Assembly: GCA_037440405.1 (NCBI GenBank)
Contig: JBBIUE010000005.1
Span: 1 to 64,000, forward strand
Source of the DNA: JANMGV01 sp037440405
GTDB taxonomy: Bacteria; Planctomycetota; Planctomycetia; Pirellulales; Pirellulaceae
Direction: 5' to 3'
DNA length: 64,000 bases
Numbering within the stretch: the first letter of the stretch is position 1; each line of letters begins with the position of its first letter. The translations under genes and the position numbers were made by a program. The notes beneath the pieces were generated by a model. It ran no database searches. It was not told where the DNA came from and saw only the letters and a program-made list of their open reading frames with translations. Shown piece after piece: positions 38,291 to 45,776 of the stretch.

Positions 38291-40393
38291 ATGGGCAAAG
38301 TTCAGATTGGAAACCTTCGCAACATTGCGTTTTGTGGCCATAGCTACTCTGGCAAGACCACGCTGCTCGATCATCTGCTGCTGGTAAGCGGAGCTGCTAC
38401 GGGCCACCATAGCGTCGATGACGGGACGAGCATTTGCGATTTCGATGCTGAAGAAAAGTTGCATCACCACACCATCGAAACAAAAGTTGTTCACTGCAAA
38501 TTTGGGGAAACGCAGTTGACACTGCTTGATACTCCGGGCTACCCCGATTTCGTTGGTCACACGATTGAAGCTTTGGCCGCCGCCGATTGCGCGGCGATTT
38601 GTGTCAACGCCCATTCTGGAATTGAAGTTAACACGCGGCGAGTCGTTCGAGAGGCTCAGGAAGCTGGTCTGGCTTGCATGATCGTTTTAACACGACTCGA
38701 TGGCGATAACATCGACATGGAGAAGTTAATGGAATCGCTCCGCGAAATGTTTGGTCCGGGCTGCGCGTTGATCAATGTTCCCCGTGGTCTTGGTCCCGAC
38801 ATCCATGGCGTCGATTGCGTATTCGAGGGCGAAGCGCATGGGGACGTTGTCATGGATCGCAGCCAGTTGTATCAGGAGATCGTCGAACGGATCGTGGAAG
38901 CGGACGAAGCGATGATGAACCGCTTCTTCGAGGGAAATTATCCAACTCCAGAAGAAATGAAGGCCCTTGTTCCCAAGGCAATGGCTGCCGGAACTTTGGT
39001 TCCCGTGTTCTGTACGGCGGCCAAAAATGACATCGGCCTCCCGGAATTGCTAGAGGGGCTCGTTTGGGCGACTCCGTCTCCCGATCACGTTCGGCGCGTC
39101 GCCACAGATGAAAACGGGGAAGAGGTTGATATCATTCAGTCCGCTGAAGGACCACTGATTGCACGAGTCTTCAAGAATCGCATCGATCCGTTCGTTCAGA
39201 AGTTGTCCTTCATTCGCATTTATTCCGGCTACCTTGAAAAGGACATGATGGTTCATATTCAAGGCGTGAAGAAGGACCTGAAAATACCTCAGATCTTGGA
39301 GGTGCAAGCGGGTCAGACGCACCCCATCGAGCGCGCGGAAGCTGGGCAGATCGTTGCTGTCGCCAAGGTTGAGGACTTGCACATCGGAACGACGCTCGGC
39401 AGGTTCTCGCTTCCGAAGATCAAGTTTCCAACACCGATGGTCGGTCAAGCCGTCGCTCCGAAAGGTCACAGCGATGAGAACAAACTCTTCACCGCTTTGC
39501 ACAAGCTTGTCGAAGAGGACCCGACCTTAAAGATTGAACGTGACGCTCAAACCAGCCAACTGGTGATGACCGGTATGAGCGAAATGCATTTGACGTTCAT
39601 CCGAGAGCGATTGCAGCATCGCGATCGACTGGAAATCGAAACCTCCGATCCAAAAATTCCCTTAAGGGAGACCATTCTGCAAACTGCGGAAGGCAGCTAT
39701 CGCCACAAGAAGCAGTCTGGAGGCCGGGGCCAGTTCGGCGAAGTCCACATGCGGCTCTATCCGCTTCCCAAAGGAACGGACATACAGGCCTTTCTGAGCA
39801 AAGAGCGATTTCCACATCTGAAGAATCATCACTACGATCCCGACACCAATTTCTTGTGGGTCGACACGGTCGTCGGTGGAACGATCCCAGGCAACTTCAT
39901 GCCAGCCGTCGAAAAAGGGGTTCGCGAGCGGATGGTAAAGGGTGTTATCGCAGGCTATCCAGTGAACGATATTTGCGTCGAAGTCCATTTCGGCAAACAT
40001 CATCCTGTCGATAGCAGCGAAGCGGCATTTAAGACGGCGGGCGCGATGGCCTTCCGCAATATCTTTCGTGAAGCTCATCCCACGCTGCTCGAACCGATTG
40101 TCAAGATGGTCGTCACCGTACCGGAATCAAACGTCGGTGACATCTACTCGGATTTGAGTACCCGTGGCGGCCGCGTGCATGGCAGCGATTCGGCAGGAGG
40201 CGGATTCTTCAGCATCCAGTGCGAAGCTCCATTGCGAGCGGCACTCCACTACGGTCGCGTCCTCAGCAATATCACCGGTGGCCAAGGCAGCTTCTCGATG
40301 GACTTTGACCGCTATGAAATCATGCCGGCCAATGCCCAGCAAGAATTCAAGTCGAAGGCCGATCTCAAGGACGAGGAAGGAGCCTTGGTGTAG
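38291..40393 (+). CDS. elongation factor G-like GTPase (EF-G paralogue)
   Basis: A 700-residue translational GTPase with EF-G domain order. G1 is GHSYSGKTT (about 16-24), G3 DTPGYPDF, but the G4 position reads LTRLDGD, where canonical EF-G has NKxD, and the switch region reads EEKLHHHTI in place of the usual ERGIT. This marks an EF-G-like paralogue (the FusA2/EF-G2 type) and not the main factor. Domain IV (YRHKKQSGGRGQFGEV...) and the C-terminal domain V (STRGGRVHGSDSAGGG) are intact. Its role in ribosome recycling or a stress condition is inferred. It starts 46 bp after hisA and may share that transcript. Confidence 0.9.
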   Translation: MGKVQIGNLRNIAFCGHSYSGKTTLLDHLLLVSGAATGHHSVDDGTSICDFDAEEKLHHHTIETKVVHCKFGETQLTLLDTPGYPDFVGHTIEALAAADCAAICVNAHSGIEVNTRRVVREAQEAGLACMIVLTRLDGDNIDMEKLMESLREMFGPGCALINVPRGLGPDIHGVDCVFEGEAHGDVVMDRSQLYQEIVERIVEADEAMMNRFFEGNYPTPEEMKALVPKAMAAGTLVPVFCTAAKNDIGLPELLEGLVWATPSPDHVRRVATDENGEEVDIIQSAEGPLIARVFKNRIDPFVQKLSFIRIYSGYLEKDMMVHIQGVKKDLKIPQILEVQAGQTHPIERAEAGQIVAVAKVEDLHIGTTLGRFSLPKIKFPTPMVGQAVAPKGHSDENKLFTALHKLVEEDPTLKIERDAQTSQLVMTGMSEMHLTFIRERLQHRDRLEIETSDPKIPLRETILQTAEGSYRHKKQSGGRGQFGEVHMRLYPLPKGTDIQAFLSKERFPHLKNHHYDPDTNFLWVDTVVGGTIPGNFMPAVEKGVRERMVKGVIAGYPVNDICVEVHFGKHHPVDSSEAAFKTAGAMAFRNIFREAHPTLLEPIVKMVVTVPESNVGDIYSDLSTRGGRVHGSDSAGGGFFSIQCEAPLRAALHYGRVLSNITGGQGSFSMDFDRYEIMPANAQQEFKSKADLKDEEGALV

Positions 40394-40445
40394 AGTTGCT
40401 ACGAAGCTGACGAGATTTTCTTGTCAAGTTCTCCAAAGAGACGAA

Positions 40446-40487
40446 GGTGTCGGGAACACGGATTGTTTCTCGTTGTTTCCCGGCACC
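40446..40487. terminator. long imperfect hairpin after the EF-G-like gene
   Basis: GGTGTCGGGAACA pairs with TGTTTCCCGGCACC (about 12 base pairs with one G-U pair and one bulged base) around a 15-base loop. It lies 52 bp after the EF-G-like stop and before the YdeI-like gene. No U-tract follows (TCATTC), so it is better seen as a 3' barrier or Rho-assisted terminator than as a classic intrinsic one. Confidence 0.55.
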
Positions 40488-40678
40488 TCATTCGCTGGAG
40501 AAAGCACATTCCGTCCGCCGATGTCCTTGCGTGTACCAGTATCGTAGAGCCGATCGACAAGACCATGCGATGGAACGCCATCATCGAAGCAGTTCAGAAC
40601 TCAATATGACTCAAGTCATCTGTGATTCGGGTCTCGGCCAAAATACCAATCGTCAAACTTTCGAGGAATCTTCCTGAA

Positions 40679-41242
40679 GTGACTCCCAAATTCTTCAAGA
40701 AGGCATCCGACTTCCGAGCTTGGCTTGACTTAAACCACGCGACCAAAAACGAGTTGCTGGTTGGTTTTTGTAAGGTTGGTTCAGGCAAGCCGAGTATGAC
40801 GTGGTCGGAGTCCGTCGACGAGGCACTGTGCTTTGGATGGATCGATGGTGTCCGAAAGCGAATCGATGATGAATCGTATTCCATCCGTTTTACGCCGCGA
40901 CGAGTAGGTTCAATCTGGAGTCGCGTCAATATTGCGAAGGTCGAGCAATTGATCGCTCAGAATCGAATGCGACCAGCGGGACTCGCCGCCTTCGAGGCTC
41001 GGAGCAGCAAGAAGACCGGCGTTTACTCCTTCGAGCAGGAACATAAGATCGAGCTTAGCGATTCGGAGCTAATTGAGTTCCAGAGAAATAAGGCTGCGTG
41101 GCGATTTTTCGATACGACTCCACCAAGCTACAAAAAGACGATCATCTACTGGATCGTCAGTGCAAAGCGACCAGCCACGCGAACTCGCCGCCTTGAGGAG
41201 CTCATACAGGCCTGCTCCGAGCACAGACGCCTTTTGAAGTAG
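40679..41242 (+). CDS. YdeI/OmpD-associated family protein
   Basis: About 187 residues if the GTG at 40679 is the start (AGGA 11 bases upstream); family members begin with TPKFFKxxxDFRAWL, exactly what follows here. A GTG at 40622 would add 19 residues. The conserved core includes ELLVGFCKVGSGKPSMTW, ESVDEALCFGWIDG, SYSIRFTPRRVGSIWS, and the C-terminal AWRFFDTTPPSYKKTI and RRLEELI. The family is widespread and small; members have been linked to bacteriocin or antimicrobial-peptide tolerance, but the mechanism is unknown. It stands alone after a hairpin and is convergent with the FlhA-C-like gene. Confidence 0.85.
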   Translation: MTPKFFKKASDFRAWLDLNHATKNELLVGFCKVGSGKPSMTWSESVDEALCFGWIDGVRKRIDDESYSIRFTPRRVGSIWSRVNIAKVEQLIAQNRMRPAGLAAFEARSSKKTGVYSFEQEHKIELSDSELIEFQRNKAAWRFFDTTPPSYKKTIIYWIVSAKRPATRTRRLEELIQACSEHRRLLK

Positions 41243-41473
41243 TGTTAACCTTTCGCAAACTTGGAGGATCGACTACGAATCAAATCGCATTCGTACGTTC
41301 CGCAATGCGAATGTTGATGCTGGCATGTCGAAGCTGGATCGCCATGCACGCTCAAAATTTCATCAGCAAAGATCATGGAATTGCGGAACGGATACCTTCC
41401 ACGGCATATCGAGTGATCAACGGTTGCGCAGCATTGAAACAGGCAGCAAACGTTCCGCAGAAGCCAGAGCGAA

Positions 41474-42904
41474 CTACTTCGGTTGCGCTTTCGTCGCCTT
41501 CTTGGGTTCGGTTTTTGGCATCACGGTTTTGCTACGCTTGGGAAATGGTGCCGACTCGACCCAATCAGGGATACCACCGGCAGCCTCGATTTCGGTCATC
41601 GACAGAACAGTGAGTCCTGGAAGAAGAGAGTTGCATTTCTTGACGATAGCGCGATGGCGACTGGGATCGACTATCAGAGCACATGGGAAGTGGCGCTCGG
41701 CGGCCCGGTGGGTATACCGAATCTCTTCGATATTCTGAACCAAGTTCGACGACGCGCGATCGCGAGCCATTCGAGCTTCAACTTCCGGTGCCAAAATCAA
41801 ACCTCGAACGAAATCCGTGTCTCGACGAAACCGAGCACACAACCAGTTGGCAAGTACCAATCGGCAGTTGGCAATCGTTTCGTCAAGTTGGTCGGCTGCG
41901 TCCCAGTTATACTTCAAAGTGGATAGGATTTGCTGAACTGGGCGAACGGTGCAGCGATCCTCGACCAACTGATGGAAAACAGTGTGGACATTCGCCACGG
42001 TCGAGCTGCGATCAATGACGTCTTCGATCAGTGAAGGGCAAATCAACCGTGTTTGTTGAACAAGTTTGACCGTTTGATCGAACGTGTAGAATCGAGCTAA
42101 GTGTCGGACGAGGAGTGACCGGAAAAACGAGAAGAAATACTCGGACGAAGACATCGTTGGTACGTTGCGACCTTCCGAAGTAACTTCAACCGACTCGTCG
42201 ATGAAAAAGCCCGGAGCCATCCAAATCGCATCGCGAGTTTCATGAATGCAAGCAGAAGAATCCTCGCTGAGATCGCACTCTTCCAGCAAAGCAAAAGCGA
42301 ATTTCTGTCTGGGAGGAAAATAACCAGCACCCAATTCAAGCGCATGCCAACGAAAATGCGCTGCGTGGGGAGAAATCTCCTCACACTCATGGATGCGGAT
42401 GGCAGGGAGAGAAAATCCGTATTCGTCGGAGAGTTGGTGTCGAATCTTTGCTAAACGTGTGGGAAGCGATACTGCGCCATCTCGAAGGCGTGCGAACAAC
42501 TCTGTTCCAAGCATTAACTCCATCTGACGATTGTCGCGGACAGCGGCCGGTTCAGGTTCTGCTTCCGTGGAATCCGCAACGTTTTCGGTCGAAGTCGGTT
42601 CGACATCGGAAAACAAAGGCTCTAGACTCTCGTCAGAACAGGAAATGGAAACGACCTGGGGAAAGAGAACGATTGTTTCTTTTCCCCCTCCAGGCTTCCT
42701 GCGATTGCGTTCTTCTTCTCTCATGGAAGAGTACCAATTGCTCTCGTCGTAGTCGTCGAGTCGCTCAGCATCCGTCATGCAGATGCCGCCATCGACCAAA
42801 CCAACCAGACGACCGATAAATCGATGGCCGCCAAAGGTGAATACGGTAACGCACCGACCTACATAGCGTTTGAGGGTCTTGTCTAAGTCTTCTGACAGAT
42901 ACAC
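41474..42904 (-). CDS. soluble FlhA C-terminal-domain-like protein with possible Sm-like N-terminus
   Basis: A 476-residue protein without membrane helices. Residues about 130-440 follow the pattern of the cytoplasmic domain of FlhA/SctV (FHIPEP): ELMLGTELFARLRDG, LAKIRHQLSDEYGFSLPAIRI (149-171), a mid region with RHLARFYTFDQTVKLVQ, TVRPVQQILSTL (319-330) and the closing ALIVDPSRHRAIVKKC...LPGLTVLSMTEI (409-439). Residues about 10-90 (YVGRCVTVFTFGGHRFIGRLVG, then VLFPQVVSISC) have the strand spacing of an Sm/Hfq-like barrel with an acidic insert; this is weaker. The tail is Lys/Pro-rich. In FlhA the domain docks export chaperones; here it lacks the transmembrane pore. Function unknown. Confidence 0.7.
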   Translation of the reverse strand: MYLSEDLDKTLKRYVGRCVTVFTFGGHRFIGRLVGLVDGGICMTDAERLDDYDESNWYSSMREEERNRRKPGGGKETIVLFPQVVSISCSDESLEPLFSDVEPTSTENVADSTEAEPEPAAVRDNRQMELMLGTELFARLRDGAVSLPTRLAKIRHQLSDEYGFSLPAIRIHECEEISPHAAHFRWHALELGAGYFPPRQKFAFALLEECDLSEDSSACIHETRDAIWMAPGFFIDESVEVTSEGRNVPTMSSSEYFFSFFRSLLVRHLARFYTFDQTVKLVQQTRLICPSLIEDVIDRSSTVANVHTVFHQLVEDRCTVRPVQQILSTLKYNWDAADQLDETIANCRLVLANWLCARFRRDTDFVRGLILAPEVEARMARDRASSNLVQNIEEIRYTHRAAERHFPCALIVDPSRHRAIVKKCNSLLPGLTVLSMTEIEAAGGIPDWVESAPFPKRSKTVMPKTEPKKATKAQPK

Positions 42905-42959
42905 GTTACGTCCTTTCGGCCAGCCTAACCACTTTCGTGTCTACATACTTCCTCATATC

Positions 42960-43145
42960 ATGATACACAAAAGGGGAGATTCGGTTCGGCCACGCTTGCG
43001 AAGAATTCTGCAAAACGCGCATGCATCGCTAGGCAGGGCAGCGAGCATTTTAGGCAATTTGCTTATCGGAGGTTCCCAGCAGGCTTCCAAGTTGGTAGCC
43101 TGAGAGAGAAGTATGTTGTCGTTCTCTCTGCCAGCCTGTTGGCTG
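42960..43145 (+). promoter_or_regulatory. candidate attenuator-like leader of ilvE
   Basis: A 47-codon open frame (ATG 42960, TGA 43101-43103) ends in a branched-chain-rich stretch: seven of the last 18 residues are Ile, Leu or Val (ILGNLLI, later LV). Its stop overlaps a hairpin, CAGGCT / AGCCTG (43080-43085 with 43097-43102). Next comes AGAGAGAA / TTCTCTCT (43103-43110 with 43122-43129), then CAGCC / GGCTG (43132-43136 with 43141-43145). AGCCTG recurs at 43133 and 43159, so the 5' arm has alternative partners. This resembles a translational attenuator, but the U-tract is weak and there is no clear Shine-Dalgarno site for the small frame. Treat as a hypothesis. Confidence 0.35.
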
Positions 43146-43185
43146 TTTCCATCACAAGAGCCTGCTTGTCACGACTGGATGCTCA

Positions 43186-44043
43186 ATGTCATTGCAAATC
43201 TACATCTCTGGTCAATTCTACAGCAAGGAAGATGCGAAGATCAGCGTTTACGATCACGGCTTGCTGTATGGCGACGGAGTATTTGAGGGAATGCGTTCGT
43301 ACTCCGGTAAGGTCTTTCGACTCCGAGAGCACTTGATCCGTCTTTACGAATCGGCAAGGGCGATCTATCTCCAAATTCCGATCGAACTTGAGGCGCTAGG
43401 TGAAGCTGTCAATGAAACGCTGCGGCGGAATTCACTTTCGGATGCTTACATTCGACTGGTGGTGACTCGTGGTGCTGGAAGTTTAGGGCTGGATCCCAAT
43501 CGAACCAGCGATCCGCAAGTGATTATTATCGCCGATCATATCGCGTTGTATCCTCAAGAGTACTATGACCGGGGGTTGGAAATCGTTACGGCCAGTACGA
43601 TACGCAGCCATCCCAACGCGATGAATCCTCGCGTCAAGTCGCTGAACTATTTGAATAATATCATGGCCAAAGTCGAGGGATTGCAGGCTGGATGCATCGA
43701 GGCCCTGATGTTGAATCACAAAGGCGAGGTTGCCGAATGCACGGGAGACAATATCTTCATTGTTCGCAGAGGCGAACTGTTGACGCCTCCGGCTGATGCC
43801 GGGATTTTGGAAGGTATCACTCGTGGAGCGATCTTGGAGCTGGCGTCCGAGCTCGGAATCTCTGCGATTGAAAGGACACTCACCCGACATGATGTCTATG
43901 TCGCCGAAGAGTGTTTCCTGACGGGCAGCGCCGCCGAGGTCATTCCAGTAGTCAAAGTCGATGGACGAGCGATCGGTAATGGCGCTGTTGGTCCAACGAC
44001 GAAGCAATTGATGGCGGCATTCAAGAGGTTCGTGCATTCTTGA
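43186..44043 (+). CDS. ilvE: branched-chain amino acid aminotransferase (class IV)
   Basis: PLP enzyme that makes or degrades Leu, Ile and Val; 285 residues, cytoplasmic. The fold-type IV pattern is clear: YDHGLLYGDGVFEGMR (22-37), the PLP lysine in VKSLNYLNN (K151), AECTGDNIF about 183, and the closing LTGSAAEVIPV. The residues fit BCAT better than D-amino acid transaminase or 4-amino-4-deoxychorismate lyase (YGDGVFEG and the KSLNYLNN loop). The TTGA overlap at its stop and the next frame suggests coupling with the methyltransferase gene. The 5' leader carries three hairpins and a possible leader peptide. Confidence 0.9.
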   Translation: MSLQIYISGQFYSKEDAKISVYDHGLLYGDGVFEGMRSYSGKVFRLREHLIRLYESARAIYLQIPIELEALGEAVNETLRRNSLSDAYIRLVVTRGAGSLGLDPNRTSDPQVIIIADHIALYPQEYYDRGLEIVTASTIRSHPNAMNPRVKSLNYLNNIMAKVEGLQAGCIEALMLNHKGEVAECTGDNIFIVRRGELLTPPADAGILEGITRGAILELASELGISAIERTLTRHDVYVAEECFLTGSAAEVIPVVKVDGRAIGNGAVGPTTKQLMAAFKRFVHS

Positions 44044-44057
44044 AAGATTGGTTTGCG

Positions 44058-44837
44058 ATGGCTTCCTGCCGATTTGACAAGTTGGTCATTGCTTTTCTCG
44101 CGATTGTTGCAACAGTCGTGCCTCCTCTCTCCGCTCAGCAAGCGTCGGCAACTGCCATCGTCGGAAACGAAACGGATGCACCGATCCCAAAACCGAAGAC
44201 TCGTTACCTGGGACGCACCATCGCGCCCACCATGAGTTTTGAAGGTGCTTGGTGGCTAATCCGAGGTACGCGAGATCAGGAAGAGAATCCGGAGGCCATG
44301 GTTGAGCAACTGAAACTGAAACCAGGCATGACGGTTTGTGACCTCGGATGTGGAAACGGCTTCCACACAATTCCCATGTCAAAAATCGTGGGGAAAGATG
44401 GAAAAGTGTATGCTGTCGATGTCCAGCCGGAGATGCTGGAAATGTTATCTCGGCGAATCGACGAGGAAAGAATCGAAAATATTGAGCTTCTACTTGGTAG
44501 CGTTATCGATCCCAAACTTCCCGAAGGAGAGCTGGACCTAGTGCTGATGGTCGATGTTTACCATGAGTTTTCCCATCCCGATTTGATGCTTTCGAGAATC
44601 CGCAAGTCCTTAAAGCCGGATGGAGTGGTTGCACTCGTCGAGTTCCGAGGAGAAGATCCCACCGTTCCCATTCTACCTCTTCACAAGATGACCAAAAAAC
44701 AAATCCATCGTGAGTACAATGCGAATGGGTTCAAGTTGCGATCTGAGTTCGATGGACTACCGATCCAACACCTCATGTTTTTTGAAATCGATGACACCTG
44801 GACTTCTGAGGAAGATGGGGCCAGCGTGAAAAAATAG
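44058..44837 (+). CDS. exported class I SAM-dependent methyltransferase
   Basis: The ATG at 44058 gives 259 residues starting with a signal peptide (MASCRFDKLVIAFLAIVATVVPPLSAQ); a TTG at 44040 that overlaps the ilvE stop adds six. After the signal the motif I VCDLGCGNGFHT (about 91-102 from this start) binds SAM, and VYAVDVQPEM and VLMVDVYHEF fit motifs II and III. A cleavable export signal on a SAM enzyme is odd because SAM is not known to be abundant in the periplasm; either the hydrophobic segment is a membrane anchor with a cytoplasmic catalytic domain, or the paryphoplasm is supplied. Substrate unknown. Confidence 0.78.
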   Translation: MASCRFDKLVIAFLAIVATVVPPLSAQQASATAIVGNETDAPIPKPKTRYLGRTIAPTMSFEGAWWLIRGTRDQEENPEAMVEQLKLKPGMTVCDLGCGNGFHTIPMSKIVGKDGKVYAVDVQPEMLEMLSRRIDEERIENIELLLGSVIDPKLPEGELDLVLMVDVYHEFSHPDLMLSRIRKSLKPDGVVALVEFRGEDPTVPILPLHKMTKKQIHREYNANGFKLRSEFDGLPIQHLMFFEIDDTWTSEEDGASVKK

Positions 44838-44878
44838 TCTCTCGGTGTTTCTGCTTTCCGTTCACTTGGAATTAAGTT

Positions 44879-45709
44879 ATGAACCGCGTCGCATTCGTCA
44901 GTCTATTGTTATCCATTGCTTTTTTTTCTGCGAAGTCCGATGTGCATGGCCAGGAATGGGCAAAGAAACGCCTTGAGGAGTCACCGCGACACCAGGAATG
45001 GGTTGAGCTTTCGCATGGCAATCGCAAGGTGCAGTCGTTTGTGATGTACCCCGAGGTGAAGGACAAAGCTCCCGCTGTGATCGTGATTCACGAAATTTTT
45101 GGCTTGTCCGAGTGGGTCAAGAGCATGTGCGATCAGTTCGCCGAGATCGGATGTATTGCGATTGCACCGGACTTGATCTCGGGCATGGGAAAGGATGGTG
45201 GTGGCACCGAGTCGTTTGAAGGTCGCGAAATGACTCGCGCCGTATCGACTCTGCCACCCGATCAAGTTACGGCGGATTTGAATGCTGCTTATGAATACCT
45301 ATCCGACTTGCCGGCGTGCAATGGAAAGGTAATCGTTGCGGGATTCTGCTGGGGAGGAACGCAGTCCTTTCGCTATGCCGCGAACAACTCCAAGCTAAAA
45401 GCAGCGATGGTCTTTTACGGTTCGGGACCGGACGACAAGGAGGCGATCGAGCGAATTGCGTGCCCAATCCTTGGCTTCTATGGCGAGAACGACAATCGAG
45501 TCAATGCAACTATCGAACGCTCGAAAGATCTGATGCAAGCTGCTGGTAAGCAATATGATCCAGTGATTTATCCGGGTGCCGGTCACGGATTCATGAGAGC
45601 CGGAGAAGAACCCGAGGCCAATGTCGCTGACAAGACCATGTATGCTGCAAATCGAGACGGCAGGAAAGCTGCATGGGACAGGATTCGAACGTATCTTGGT
45701 TCCCTTTGA
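44879..45709 (+). CDS. dienelactone hydrolase-family alpha/beta hydrolase, exported
   Basis: A 276-residue hydrolase with a signal peptide (MNRVAFVSLLLSIAFF...). The catalytic Cys157 sits in GFCWGG, with Glu72 in HEIFGL, Asp205 in GENDNR and His236 in GAGHGF. This is the dienelactone hydrolase pattern (Cys nucleophile stabilised by Glu). It could open lactones or esters in aromatic or sugar-lactone breakdown; the substrate is not known. It begins 41 bp after the methyltransferase gene, so ilvE, the methyltransferase and this gene may be one transcript. The giant gene begins 67 bp after its stop. Confidence 0.88.
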   Translation: MNRVAFVSLLLSIAFFSAKSDVHGQEWAKKRLEESPRHQEWVELSHGNRKVQSFVMYPEVKDKAPAVIVIHEIFGLSEWVKSMCDQFAEIGCIAIAPDLISGMGKDGGGTESFEGREMTRAVSTLPPDQVTADLNAAYEYLSDLPACNGKVIVAGFCWGGTQSFRYAANNSKLKAAMVFYGSGPDDKEAIERIACPILGFYGENDNRVNATIERSKDLMQAAGKQYDPVIYPGAGHGFMRAGEEPEANVADKTMYAANRDGRKAAWDRIRTYLGSL

Positions 45710-45776
45710 GAACGTCCCCGTACACATCGCTTATCGCTTTTTCCCACCCAACTTGCCTTCCAATTTGAATGTCGCC

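Noticed and set aside
45621..45776. Upstream extension of the giant multidomain gene
   Set aside because: These codons lie in the dienelactone hydrolase gene; the ATG at 45777 gives a normal N-terminus with a hydrophobic segment.
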